Shown here piece by piece: positions 1 to 11,209 of a stretch of DNA of 64,000 nt. The notes beneath the pieces were generated by a model. It was not told the DNA's origin, did no database searches, and saw only the letters and a list, made by a program, of their open reading frames with translations. Within the stretch, counting starts at the first letter, position 1; every line of letters begins with the position of its first letter. Origin of the DNA: Tritrichomonas musculus (lineage: Eukaryota; Parabasalia; Tritrichomonadida; Tritrichomonadidae); contig JAPFFF010000058.1 in assembly GCA_039105265.1 (NCBI GenBank), positions 1,014,072 to 1,078,071 of the forward strand, written 5' to 3'. Made by a program: the position numbers and the translations under genes.

Positions 1-360
1 AAAAATACAGAAGTTCTTCCACAACTTTTTTCACCAGAAATCGTCTATAGCGAATGTTATGGGCCAGAATATAAAGGACTTGATCAAATTATGCGCTGGT
101 TCCGTGATTGGAACGAGAGCGGATGCGTCCTCGAGTGGCGAATTAAAAGTTTTATCCATGACGGAAACCGTTTAGCAGTTGAATGGTTTTTCAAGTGCAC
201 TTTTAAAGGAGAAACTGGCGGCTTTGACGGCGTTTCACTTGTAACTTTTAATGAAGAAGGCTTTATAACCTTAGTAAAAGAGTTCCAGTCGAAAGCAGAA
301 CATGTTTTCCCGTATAAGGAGGGAGATCATACTGATCTCCTTAGAGGAAGCAATTTTTGA
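1..360 (+). CDS. SnoaL-like / NTF2-fold small protein, 5' truncated by window edge
   Basis: The reading frame is open from base 1 to a TGA at 358-360, giving 119 residues whose start lies outside the window; the internal Met at 91 is not the likely start because the upstream codons read as the same domain. The pattern of a short helix with YGPEYKGLDQIMRWF, then alternating strands ending in FDGVSLVTFNEEGFITLVKEF, is that of SnoaL-like polyketide-cyclase/NTF2-fold proteins, small cone-shaped domains that usually bind or isomerise small molecules. The family call rests on the overall pattern, especially the W-F/D-G-S-L strand and the E-F-Q end. The substrate cannot be read. No neighbour is close enough to suggest a pathway. 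Confidence 0.7.
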   Translation, partial: KNTEVLPQLFSPEIVYSECYGPEYKGLDQIMRWFRDWNESGCVLEWRIKSFIHDGNRLAVEWFFKCTFKGETGGFDGVSLVTFNEEGFITLVKEFQSKAEHVFPYKEGDHTDLLRGSNF

Positions 361-1533
361 ATAGTTCTTTTATTTTAATCCTCATTTTTAGCAAATAAAA
401 GGAATATTTCAGTTAAATAAACATTTATTCTAATAGAAAAAAATAAGAAGAAAATGAAGAATAATATTTACTGAGACTATTCATGTTAAAAAAAATGCAT
501 CTTTTTATGTTACAAAATTTTTACCGATCCTTCCTTTTGATGTAAGTCTCGGTAAAAATTATGTAAAAATATAAAAAGATGCATCAATTTTTCTATTTAC
601 ATAAATATTCTCAAAATATTATTCTCCATTTTTCTCCTATTTTTTCTTTCAATTAGTTCTCTCAAAAAGCTGAGGCACAATCTCTCTTGAAAAATATATA
701 TTTTTAAACAATCAATTCAAAAAGTTCACTTATCAAAACAAAATAGATCTATGTAAGTAATTGATATTTTGATTTTAGATGATCATTGGTATTATACCAA
801 TACTTACATAATAATATAAACACGAAAAAAAATAAAAGTAAATTATTTATCCTCTGAATTAAATAATTAATTGTTCATGATGCTTTAGCTAAATGATGAC
901 GGGAGAACTTTTTTTTCCATGACAAGTAAAGAACAGACTTTTGTTCATACTTTTCATTTTTCTATAGGGAGAAGTAGTGATCTATATGCAATTCAACTTG
1001 TAGACGAAACTTTCAAAAAGAGTTCATCATTGAGGCAGGTAATAACATTGATTTTCCATATAAAACAACAATTACAAAAAAGTTCTTTTAAAAACTAAAT
1101 AAATATTAGTGATTGATGATTGACAGTAAATTTGAAGATTAACAATCCCTCTTTGAATATTGCTGAAAAATTCCTATCAGAATCAGATAGATATCTGAAA
1201 TATGCTTTTTTTCGGTTTTGCGATTCAAAATATAACAAGTCACTTTTTGAATAGTCATTCAAAAAGTGCCAATTTATAAATGATTATATTTATCTTGAAC
1301 AATTATTATTTAAAATAAATTTTTCCCCTAATAATATAAAGAAAATATAATATAATATATTTTTTTAACATAAATATTTTTTAAAAGCTAACAGTTTCGT
1401 TTTTGAAAAAACTGAAGACTGAGTTGATAAAAATATGTTAATGCTAATGATATTTTAGAAAAACACATTTGAGTTCAGTTTCAATAATTGGAATAAATTC
1501 TTCAAATATATATTCAAAATTGAATAAATATAA
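361..1533. other. AT-rich intergenic region
   Basis: No convincing gene was seen. The only clear structure is the hairpin at 496-585. Short coding-like stretches around 890-1040 carry stops in all frames. Confidence 0.5.
496..585. repeat. Imperfect 90-bp palindrome
   Basis: TGCATCTTTTTAT and AATTTTTACCGA in the left arm (496-527) are mirrored by TCGGTAAAAATT and ATAAAAAGATGCA in the right arm (549-585), with about 21 bases between. It could be a very short palindromic MITE or a structured transcript end. No target duplication was recognised. Confidence 0.5.
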
Positions 1534-1606
1534 GTGCCACTGGCCCAATGGATAAGGCGTGTGCCTACGGAGCATGAGATTCTAGGTTCGAGTCCTGGGT
1601 GGCACG
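1534..1606 (+). tRNA. tRNA-Arg (anticodon ACG)
   Basis: A 73-nt cloverleaf with a perfect 7-bp acceptor stem (GTGCCAC at 1534-1540 with GTGGCAC at 1599-1605) and discriminator G1606. The D region reads GCCCAATGGATAAGGC. The anticodon loop is CTACGGA, so the anticodon is ACG (decoding CGU/CGC/CGA after A-to-I editing). The T arm is CTAGG-TTCGAGT-CCTGG. The anticodon stem includes wobble pairs. There is no intron and no encoded CCA, as expected for a nuclear eukaryotic gene. Internal A and B boxes overlap the D and T arms. Confidence 0.95.
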
Positions 1607-1614
1607 TTTTTTTT
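1607..1614 (+). terminator. RNA polymerase III T-run terminator
   Basis: Eight consecutive T residues follow the tRNA discriminator base directly, the usual Pol III termination signal. Confidence 0.85.
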
Positions 1615-2436
1615 AGTACTTGTAAGATTTTTTTGTTTCATCTTACACCAGACATTGAAATACAACCATAAACAAACAAATTAATTATTCATATATATCA
1701 AATTCAAATTAAACAAAAATATCTTTTATTCAAAATAATAATATCAAAAATAAAAATCCATTTTAACCAGTAAAACAATTTCTGTTTAAAGACACTCCCA
1801 ATAATTTTCATTAACCTAAATGTATGCAAAATTGTCTCTAAAAAAGAACTCTCCAAAACCATTTTCATAATCAGTTTTCCCATTATCTAGCTTTGTTGCT
1901 CAAATAAATAATTTTCCCATTTGACATATTCTTGATCTATTTATGGATTACACCAATCAACATCAACAGCTTTACAAAAGCCTAAATTTAAGTATTAGTT
2001 ATCCATATCATTGTTCTTTTTTTATTTTCTAATTTATAATTTCCTTTTGTTTTTAAATCTTCATCATGATGACAAAAACATCTAAATTCTAAAAGATATG
2101 CTAGAAATTAAAGTCGAAATTTGGAAAAATTTAAAATTTTTATTTCTTTTCAAATTGCAAAATATTTTTTGAAAGAATTTGAATAAAATAATGAAAAAAA
2201 AATTTTATCTCACCTTTTGATAACATACTTAAAAAATGAAAATAATAAAATATTTTGAAATTTTATTAATTTTTCATGAAATAAATAATAAAATAAAACT
2301 ATAAAGTAAAATTAAATATATTAACTTCATTTTATTTTTTATTATTTTATGGTTTAAATCGCAAAATTAAGAAATAAAAATTCGGGTGAATTCAATTTTA
2401 TTTATCGGTGAAATTTTTTTCTATTAAATAATAACT
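1615..2436. other. Intergenic region with a possible decayed minus-strand gene
   Basis: Minus-strand translation of about 1780-2110 gives stop-interrupted but protein-like pieces, for example NGFGEFFFRDNFAY and KAVDVDW, in shifting frames. This may be a dead gene of an unrecognised family. 2110-2436 is plain AT-rich DNA. Confidence 0.25.
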
Positions 2437-2442
2437 TCATTT
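2437..2442 (+). promoter_or_regulatory. Trichomonad-type initiator (Inr) TCATTT
   Basis: TCA+1TTT matches the trichomonad initiator TCA+1YTW. The predicted start A2439 lies 18 nt before the ATG at 2457, and the leader is almost all T. Confidence 0.55.
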
Positions 2443-2456
2443 TTTTTTTTTTTTTA

Positions 2457-3821
2457 ATGAATTATCCTAAAAAAGCAAATTTGTATGATCCATTAAGCTC
2501 AACACCAAGTGCTCAATCAACATCATATACCAATTACAATAATTATAACGCAAGCAACAATTATTCGCAAAACAATCAAAATTATAATAATCAAGCAAAC
2601 CAGAATAATCAAAATAACTACGATCCCCTTATCGATAATTATCAAGAAGGAACAAATAATAAATCCAATAATTCCGATCCATATAATTTTGACTATTTTG
2701 ATCCTCTTAGTACAAATAACAACAATAATCAATCTAACCAAAATCAAGCAAGTTCATCTAATTATATACAGACAAGTTCCAATAACAATTATAATCAATC
2801 AAGCACAAATAACTACAACCAGTCTAATCAAAATTATTATGACTCTTCTAATTCAACCTTTAAAAATCAATATGGCCAAACCCAGCCAAATAATTGTTAT
2901 CAATCAAGTCAAAATTGCTTTAACGGATCAAATTCTAATATGATGAATAATCAGTCAAGCCAAAACTATTTCAATCAATCAAATTCTAACATGAATAATC
3001 AATCAAGCCAGAATTACTTTAATCAATCAAATTCTAATATGTATAATCAGTCAAGTTCTAATATGTATAACCAATCAAGTCAGAACTACTTCAATCAATC
3101 AAATCCTAGCATAATAAATCAGTCCAATCAGAATTATTATAATGAATCTAATTCTAGTTTGTACAACCAGTCAAGCCAGAATTATAATAATCAATCAAAT
3201 TCTAACATGAATACCCAAAGCCAAAATGACTTTAACCAGTCTAATTCTAAATTAAACAATCAAAACCAGAATAGCTTTAGTCAAGCAGCTTCTAATAATA
3301 ATTCGCAAACATATCAGAATAATTCAAATACTTATTTACAAGTAAATTCTAAAAACAGGAAACAATCAAACACCGTATTTAATAGTCATACAAATCAAAA
3401 TAGCTTTATTCAAACAAACTCTAATACTAATTACGAACAACCTGATACAAATTTGATGTCAGAAGATGAAGAAAAGACTCAGAGAAATGAACAGAATGAA
3501 TCTGAATACAATAATACAAATAATGATTCGGAAAAGAATCCTAAACCAATTCCTATTGGAAAAGATGATGATAATGATAATACAAATAATGAAAATAGTA
3601 AAAGCAGTTCTCGCTTCGATTCAAAATCCAAGTTTCACTTGAAATCTAAGAACAATAAAGAAAGTAAAAGAAAATTCAAGGATAAATCAAATGACGCTCT
3701 TTCGAAAACAGAAGAAGGTATGAACAATGTTCTTAGTGCTACAGATGAAAAAATCGGAAAACCAATTGTTGGATTTTCAGAAAAAGTGGGTGCAAGCTTT
3801 AAGAAATGGTTTAAGCTTTAA
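2457..3821 (+). CDS. Asn/Gln/Ser-rich low-complexity (prion-like) protein
   Basis: A 454-residue protein whose first ~330 residues are built of N, Q, S and Y, with a degenerate repeat of about 13-18 residues around NQSSQNYFNQSNSNM. Three DPL motifs lie in the first ~85 residues (LYDPLS, NYDPLI, YFDPLS), spaced like short linear docking motifs. Residues ~345-400 are acidic (EDEEKTQRNEQNE, GKDDDNDN), then comes a basic stretch (KSKNNKESKRKFKDK). The protein ends in a more ordered, possibly amphipathic helix around GFSEKVGASFKKWFKL. No folded domain, signal peptide or membrane segment is visible. It resembles prion-like assembly proteins in composition; endocytic-adaptor or RNA-granule roles are only possibilities. 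The start is supported by the initiator 18 nt upstream. Confidence 0.75.
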   Translation: MNYPKKANLYDPLSSTPSAQSTSYTNYNNYNASNNYSQNNQNYNNQANQNNQNNYDPLIDNYQEGTNNKSNNSDPYNFDYFDPLSTNNNNNQSNQNQASSSNYIQTSSNNNYNQSSTNNYNQSNQNYYDSSNSTFKNQYGQTQPNNCYQSSQNCFNGSNSNMMNNQSSQNYFNQSNSNMNNQSSQNYFNQSNSNMYNQSSSNMYNQSSQNYFNQSNPSIINQSNQNYYNESNSSLYNQSSQNYNNQSNSNMNTQSQNDFNQSNSKLNNQNQNSFSQAASNNNSQTYQNNSNTYLQVNSKNRKQSNTVFNSHTNQNSFIQTNSNTNYEQPDTNLMSEDEEKTQRNEQNESEYNNTNNDSEKNPKPIPIGKDDDNDNTNNENSKSSSRFDSKSKFHLKSKNNKESKRKFKDKSNDALSKTEEGMNNVLSATDEKIGKPIVGFSEKVGASFKKWFKL

Positions 3822-5312
3822 AAAATTTTATTTTATTTTTTTTTTGCGTTAGTTTGTTGATCATAGAGTTTTTAAATAAATAATTGTTAATTGTATTAAT
3901 CTCTTAATAAATTATTTTACAGTTGTTCTACTTTTGCAACTGCATATACATTAAATATAATTATATTTGAATAAATTCTTTAGAAAATATTTGAATAATC
4001 TCTATCAATTTATTTCGGAGCACTATTCCTACTTCTTTTTTTTTCTGAGAATTTTATTTTAATGTTGAATTCCTTATCAAAATATTGAGATAAAAAAGTT
4101 AAGTGATGGCCACTTTATCTTGACGATGTCCACTTTTTCTTTATACTCTAATAAATAATTTATTTAATTATTATAATATATAATTCATGTATTTTATATC
4201 CAATATTATAAAATGTAATGGTTGAAATAAAGACTTTAATTAAAATTCAATAAATAATAAATAAATATATATATATATAGATAAATTCGTTATAGAAATT
4301 AATAGAGTTTTTCAGAATTTTCGGTTAGTTTTCAAATTTGAATGCTTCATTCAATTTCCTTTCAATTTTTTGATGCAAACATGCAAGGTAGTCGTTTCTC
4401 GTGCACTAAAAGATTTCAAAGTTTCTTATTTCCAAAAAATATTCTTATGGTCGCATATCATATGAATTTAGGATTCTTTATTCTTCAATTTTTTTTTTGG
4501 GAGAAAATTAGTTAATATTATTTAAGAAAAATTCCTCCATATTTTTACTTTAGTAATCTGATGATTTGCTTCTAGTGTTGAAAGAAAATGAACAAATAGT
4601 GCCTAATTTACTTTTTATTAAGGGTGAGAGTCAAACTGGAAAAAAATAATTTTTATTAGCTGAAAAATATAAAAATAATTAAATATTATATAGAGGCATG
4701 TCAACCAAAATTCTACTCGATAAATTTTTTTGAAAATGATAATATAAGATTTAAATGATGTATATTAAAACTTTTCCTCTTGAGCAAACGAAAACTTCTA
4801 TACAGTTTTTAGTTTTCATTCAAATCATCATTTTTAACTCAATATCTTTAATTCAAAAAGTAGATATATTCAAATTTGATATATTGAAAAATGAATTCTC
4901 TTTCATTTTTGATAAGATCATGATTGAATACCATTTCAATTTGAGAGAATTTTTATTGAATAGCTTTTCAATTTGAGAGATGGTTAATTGAATATTCTTT
5001 CAATTTGAGAAGAATAAATAAGTTTTATTTATAACTTGGAAATTGAATTATCAAAAATTTATTTTATGATATAAATATTCTTAGATATTAATTATAAATT
5101 TATAAAAGTAATTATATTTGCATATCACAAAAAATTTAAAACAAATATTTTAAAATATTTTATTTTGATTTTATAAAGTAGGTAAAATCATTATTTGAAT
5201 TTTAATAAAGAAGTATATAATTTTTATTAATCAACAAAATAAATTTCTGCTCTAATATTCTCAAATATTTATATAAAATATAATTATTTGAAAAAGTTCG
5301 ATCGGTAAAAAT
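3822..5312. other. AT-rich intergenic region
   Basis: No gene was seen. At 3920 a 25-base stretch beginning TACAGTTGTTC resembles the mariner-like terminus at 8140-8265 but the similarity stops there. Three copies of TTTCAATTTGAGA occur about 33 bases apart between about 4930 and 5015. Confidence 0.4.
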
Positions 5313-6612
5313 AGAGGTATTCATGTAGAGAAATTGACGAAATATTGTAATTTTGATCATATTTTCTTTATTTTTATTTTGAAACTAAGAATGTGCTTTA
5401 ATGGATAAGAATTTTATACTCCTATTTTTGAGATATTTCTATTTTTATTTTTCTGAATAAGAATCGTTTTATAATTGAGAGGCTATATAATTTTTTTTAT
5501 ATAAAAATTGATTAAATATAAATATATATATAATTCTATTTTATTAATTATTATAGTATATATATATTGATAACTTATTAATACTTTTATGTTTATAAAA
5601 TATTTATTTTCTAGAGATACACTTGTTTATATTTTTTTTTATTTTTTATAAATTTTTAACTTTTTCAGTTATTATATTTTATATATTGAAATAATAAACA
5701 TTTTTTATCCTAGTGGTATTTTTATTATAACATTATTTTATTTTATATATATAATATATATTATATTTTATATACTATTTATACTTTATATTTAAGTTTT
5801 ACATTATATATTAAATAGATAAATTAACAAAAAAAAAATGAAAAATTCAATAAAACGATGATTTTTAATTGAAATTCTAAAAAAATATGTTGCTTTGTAT
5901 TGTGATTATTTTTTGGATTTCAATATATTAAATATTATAGATATTTTTATAATATATTACATAATAATTTTACTTTATAAAAAATATTTTTAATGATATT
6001 TTTAAGAAGATGAGGAAATTTATATTTTTCAAGAATCACTTCACTATTAACTTCACTTCACCGAAAATAATCATCTCACGTCACTAAAAAATAATAACGT
6101 ACCAAAATACGATGAAAAATAATTCAAAATAATGCAAAATATAAAATTACATTTTTCTTTAAAATGAGAGTATAAAGTAACTTATTTACATAATATAATT
6201 TATTTAAATATTTATTATTATTATATTGTACAATTATTATATAATTATTTCGTAAATCAATTGAGAAATAAGTTATTTTCTTAATTTTTTAATGTAAATT
6301 TGCATTTAAATTTATATATGGCTAATAATTTGGAAATGCAACAGATAATATATTTTATAAATAAAATAAAAAATATTATTATTGATTTGTAATTCATAAA
6401 TATTTTATTTGACTCGAGATATAGACGAAACATTATTTTTTAAATTGTTTTTAAATTCTCAACATCCATTAAAACCAATTATGGCAAATGTCAGTATTGG
6501 ATATATAGAAGTAAATAATCTTAATATTTTTTTCATAAGATAAAATATTCATTCAATTAAAGTAAAAATAAAAAAATCAAATAACGAGTTTTCACTTCAC
6601 ATGAATACCTCT
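5313..6612. mobile_element. Non-autonomous DNA transposon, copy 1 (14-bp TIR, 8-bp TSD)
   Basis: A 1,300-bp element bounded by perfect 14-bp terminal inverted repeats (AGAGGTATTCATGT and ACATGAATACCTCT) and by an 8-bp direct target duplication GTAAAAAT at 5305-5312 and 6613-6620. A second copy lies at 41546-42833. The interior is very AT-rich with no plausible transposase; near the right part it carries runs of CACTTCAC-like motifs. The 8-bp duplication fits hAT, P or Merlin-type transposition, but the TIR does not match a family I can name. Confidence 0.9.
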
Positions 6613-6620
6613 GTAAAAAT

Positions 6621-8139
6621 AAAAAATGATTTATTTCAAAATTTTTTTTATATAATTTTAAAGTAAAATGAAATGAATTTATAATAAGTTCTATAAATCC
6701 TCTAAAAATCTTATTTTGAGCACTAATTATATTTTATTTTTTCAATGAACTATCAATTGAATTGAAAGTATAATATTAGTGTATATTGAAACGTATAAAA
6801 GAAAATTCCAATATAATTATTAAAATGGATGTTTTATTTTGATTAAAAAATGAAATATTATTAGTATCACAGAAATTTGAAAATAAGACGTTTTATGTTT
6901 AGATATTTAAAGAACGTATAGAGTAATCATAAAAACCATTAGTAATTTGTTAATATTATTAAGTTATAAATGTAAAGAATCTTGGATCTTATATTTCTAT
7001 AGAGTGGATAAAATGAAAAATCAAAATTGATGTTTTTTACCTAAAAACTATAAATTTTTATTGTACAAACTAAATAATTGGATTTCAAAGATCATAAATA
7101 CATTCTTCTTTTTTATACTAATCTTTTATAATTGGACTTATCTTATTTTCTACTTTCACTTTTTGAGAGCTTTTTTTTGGTTGATATGCCTCTTATTATA
7201 TTTTATGACTAAATATATAAAAAAAGCATATATCAAAAAATTATACAAATTCAATGGGAATTCCTCTCATTTTTAAAAAACCGCTTACAATAGAAGCAAA
7301 AAAAATAAAGAATTTGTTTTTCAATATCTACTTAATTTTTTGGAATTTATTTTATAAAATATAACAATATTTAAAATAATTAAAACAATGCATATGCTTA
7401 AATACATTGAAAAAGTTTTAAAAAGTATTGAAAAAGTGGATTTTAAATGAAGCACAACTCTGTGTAGAAGCAAAATTAACATATAAAACCTATATAATTT
7501 TGAATCTATATATTACGAAGTTTAATGTAACAGAAAGCTTTTTTTTGACCCTCACCCTTAAATTTTTGAAAAAGATACTGAATCTTTTATGCAAAAAATG
7601 TATTAAAATCTCCTTAATTTTATATATGATTCATATAAAAATATTTAATTACAGAAACATATACATAAATTAAATAAATGTATTTAATATAATTATAATG
7701 TTCATTTTCGATCAGCATATTTCATTAACATCAGTTTATTTTAGAAATTATTTGAACATACACTAAATATACAGTTTAGTTTATTACAGAAAAGCTGATG
7801 TTATACATTTTTTATTAATGGAAATTGAAATCTTTTTATATTTTGAATAGTTTATATTTGTATTTTTCTGCGTAAAAAGCGGTTGGAAAAACTTTAGAAA
7901 TTAATATAATACTATTTAGTAAACTTGATGGAAAAAGCATCGATAATGATGGGTAATGTAAAAAGCTTCTCCTGATTTTTTTTTTGAATGGTTGAACCAT
8001 TGATAATGGTTTTAAACTATCTATTACAATATAAATAAAAACTATTTTTTCGGATTTTTCAAAATATTAATTTTTTGCTGAAAAAAAAATTGATCAATAT
8101 TGGCAAATGAATTTTACTGTTTTTTTAAAAAATCATAAA
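6621..8139. other. AT-rich intergenic region
   Basis: Only short compositional open frames occur here (for example 7061-7276 and 7428-7673), rich in F, I, K, L and Y and without an initiator. No feature is supported. Confidence 0.4.
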
Positions 8140-8265
8140 AAAAATTCTGTTACGAAAGTGGATAAAAAATCAAAAAGTTAGGTGATAATAAATTTTGAAA
8201 ATTTTGGTGGTTACATTTTCTGTTACGAAAGTGGATTTTTTCGTTACAAAAGTGGAACAACTGTA
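8140..8265. mobile_element. Solo right end of a mariner-like element
   Basis: Read on the minus strand from 8265, the sequence begins TACAGTTGTTCCACTTTTGT and continues with alternating TCCACTTTCGTAACAGAAA and GTAACC motifs. The same arrangement is seen in the TIRs of the TA-flanked element at 11232-14570. No partner end of equal length was found; the nearest match is a 25-base piece at 3920. Confidence 0.4.
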
Positions 8266-8989
8266 TAAAACAAAATGGCAGCCTGAGATCGTAGCGTTTA
8301 ATATTCGGGAAAAGATATATTGTTATGGATACATCAAAGAATAAAAGTACGATTGCAGAGAGAGTGAAACTTTAGAGCAAAAAAAATTATTTTAATATTT
8401 CCATAAATAGCAAATATTTAACCCCAAATAACTCCAATTATATTAGAATAAGGCAAGAATAGTACAAATGTTAAAATAAAATTAAAAAATAAAAAATTCA
8501 TTCAACCAAAAAAGTTTTAAAAAAGTGAGAGGAAATTGAATACTCAAACTCGACACTTAATGATAAAATAATCCCACAATTTTGTATTAAATCAATTGAA
8601 CGAACTATATAAAAATCTGAATAAATAAATAAATAAAAATATAAAGATATTTCACCAGAGCGATCTTATTTGGCTGCTGAATCCATGATTTTTTTTTTCA
8701 ATGATGACAATATAATATCAGAATATTATTATCGATGATATCTTAATAATGATCATATAAAATTTAAATTAATTCCAGAAATAAAAACATACATATATAA
8801 ATAAATTTTAAAATTAAAATAAATCCAAAAAAATCACTGAATCTCGATATTTCATCAGTAATTTTATTTATGAAGGAACTCCTCTTAAGCCATAAATTGA
8901 AAAAAAAAAACTTCAGATTTTTTGAAATTTTCAAAATTTTAGTAAAAATGAAGTATAAATGTCATAAAAATAAATATCCACATCACCAA
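8266..8989. other. AT-rich intergenic region with a short coding-like relic
   Basis: Plus-strand bases about 8306-8372 read GKRYIVMDTSKNKSTIAERV before a stop, which looks like protein rather than noise but is too short to name. The rest is AT-rich DNA. Confidence 0.25.
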
Positions 8990-8995
8990 TCATTT
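8990..8995 (+). promoter_or_regulatory. Initiator TCATTT before the 109-residue gene
   Basis: TCA+1TTT with the A at 8992, only 6 nt before the ATG at 8998. Leaders this short are normal in trichomonads. Confidence 0.5.
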
Positions 8996-8997
8996 TT

Positions 8998-9327
8998 ATG
9001 AAGAGAGGTAGGAAGGGATCTGACCAAAGTACAGAAATCATTATTGGTACTGCTAGTGTATATACCGTCATAAAGCTGGATCGGAAAGGAAGAATAGTTG
9101 GATCACTAAACGAAGAATTAAATAAAGTAAGGCAATTGCAACCTGAAATATTAAACCAAAAGGAAAAAAGCACAGATAATGCCAGCTCAAATGAAGCTGA
9201 TCTAGACATTTTTCCTCAATTTCAGAATGACGAGAATAATGATTTACCAGACAATTCATTTGGAAATGAATATTGGCTTCCACAAGGAGATGACAGCAAT
9301 TACCCTCTTTTCCCACTATTTTATTGA
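8998..9327 (+). CDS. Small hypothetical protein, basic N-terminus
   Basis: A 109-residue protein that I do not recognise. It begins with a basic stretch MKRGRKGSDQ, slightly AT-hook-like, then a short ordered-looking region (STEIIIGTASVYTVIKLDRKGRIVG), a charged helix (NEELNKVRQLQPEI), and an acidic tail rich in N, D and E ending YPLFPLFY. Support for it being real is its codon use, richer in G and C than its surroundings, and the initiator 6 nt upstream. The frame is closed by a TAA at 8971-8973 just upstream, so the ATG is the natural start. It could also be the tail of a larger DNA-binding protein that has lost its N-terminus. Confidence 0.55.
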   Translation: MKRGRKGSDQSTEIIIGTASVYTVIKLDRKGRIVGSLNEELNKVRQLQPEILNQKEKSTDNASSNEADLDIFPQFQNDENNDLPDNSFGNEYWLPQGDDSNYPLFPLFY

Positions 9328-9981
9328 AATAATAAAACTACCATGATTATTCTCTAAATATTATTCAATTTTATAACGTTTCATTAATAAAACGCAATTT
9401 TACCATTTTTCTGTATTTATTATAAAATATATATGATTTACAATCATAAATTCCTTATCTTTTTCATGAATTTCACCTACCAAATATTTATATCTTTTTA
9501 CTAGTTAAGATTATTTTTGTTATTATCCGTTCAAACTTCATTTATACATGTATAAAATATGCAAAAACATTCCAATATTGAAAATATTCTTATATAAAAA
9601 TAGAATAAAAAAGATATCATTCTAAAATTCAAATTATCATTAATCATTGGCAATATTACAAATAAAATTCAAATTATAATAAGCTTATAACGTTTTATAT
9701 ATATATTTCCCCACCAAAAAGAGATTTAAACTTGATTTTTAAAAAGGGCATATTATAGAGATAACTTTATAACGTATTTTTTGAAAAAAGAATTAGGTTT
9801 ATTTCATAAAAATAAGAAGTTAATTATTTTAATCCATAAATTTTATTATTTTATATGATTTTCAAAGAAATATTTGCTTTTTAAAATTTCAAAACCTTAG
9901 AAAATTTGATTTTCAATATTGAATAAACTCATAGAATGTCATAAATTGAAAAACTTAATAGAAAATTTCTAAAAACGATCA
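9328..9981. other. AT-rich intergenic region
   Basis: Nothing was recognised on either strand apart from short homopolymer runs. Confidence 0.4.
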
Positions 9982-9989
9982 AAAATAAT

Positions 9990-11209
9990 TATGGTTGCAT
10001 TTGGCACGGTTTGGGCAAAAAAGCTGCCCACCCAAGCTATTTTGATAACCCAACGGGGATAAGCAAATTATTTGTTGATTTTATATTATTTTTAACTTTT
10101 CTTAAAAATATGTATATTTTAAATATGTGGTTTTGCATAAAATATTAAAATAAAATTAAAATTAAAATAGATATTTTGGAGTTTTTATTTTTTTATTTTT
10201 TTGTTTATCTATTCAATTTTTTCAAAGATAAATTCTGTTGTTATTTACAAATTCTATTGGGCTGGATACTTTTCTATGTTTTCATTCAATTTTTCAGTTA
10301 AAAAATAAAAATTTGCCCTGGGCAAAGTGGCTGGGCAGCTACGATAGCCCATTTTTTCAATCCTTTTTAATCGGGGCTGGGCTAGCCCAAGGGAAGTTAT
10401 ATGATAAATTCAAAAGCTATTTTTAATATTTTTCTTTTTAAATCATTATCTTTTCTTTAATATATGATATTAATTGATTATTGTGTTTGATAAAATAAAA
10501 TAATTCAAACATCTTTTTGTATATAAATAAAATATAGTTTGGAATGGATTTTTTGCATGATATTTCATTAATATAATCATAAAATTTGGATAATAAATTG
10601 TTATAAATTACAATATATTTAAAGATCATATATAATAAAAATAAAATATTAAACAAATTAAAATAATTTTATTTTTGTTATTGAATACTTTAATAAATTA
10701 AAAAAATAAATATTTATGAATATTCTCATTTAAAGTATATCTAATCATTATATTATTACATATTAAAAATAGATTTGCATTAAAAAATAAAATATATAAA
10801 TATTTTGTTTAAAATAATTAAGAAAAGATATAATATTTAAAAAGGACATTTTAATTAACAGAATTCACAAAATAAATAAAAAGAATTCCATGAATAAAGG
10901 GCACATTACCGATTTTTTTAGTTCAAATCATAATAAAATGATGAAAATGATGTATTATTAGATTCAAATGCAACTACATTCCACAACTCGCAATTAAATT
11001 CAGAACAAATATCATCATTTTCATATTTTGGAAGTATTGACATATATTCTATGCTTTTTTTCAATACCGAAAAGTTCACTCTCTAAGGGCGTCCTTAAAA
11101 AGTGGCCTTTACATTGCAAAATTGATCACATCACTTCATCATAATTTTTGAAGCTCAATTGCCCAGTGGGCTGCCCATTTCTTCAATTTTTTGACCCTAT
11201 GCAACCCTA
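9990..11209. mobile_element. hAT-like non-autonomous transposon, 1.22 kb
   Basis: The ends are TATGGTTGCAT and, inverted, TAGGGTTGCAT (11 bp with one mismatch). They are flanked by a perfect 8-bp target duplication AAAATAAT at 9982-9989 and 11210-11217. TIRs of the form TAGGGTTGCA with 8-bp duplications are typical of the hAT superfamily. GC-rich motifs around TGGGCAGC and GCCC occur near both ends and at about 10315-10395, as subterminal repeats do in hAT elements. No transposase frame is present; the 62-codon frame at 10238 is an accident of these repeats. Confidence 0.85.

Noticed and set aside
2509-2943. Overlapping plus and minus frames within the N/Q-rich gene
   Set aside because: They are shadows of the low-complexity repeat; residues are almost all I, T, N and L.
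3920-8265. A single 4.3-kb mariner-like element from 3920 to 8265
   Set aside because: The left match is only about 25 bases with three mismatches and nothing behind it matches; only the right end is supported.
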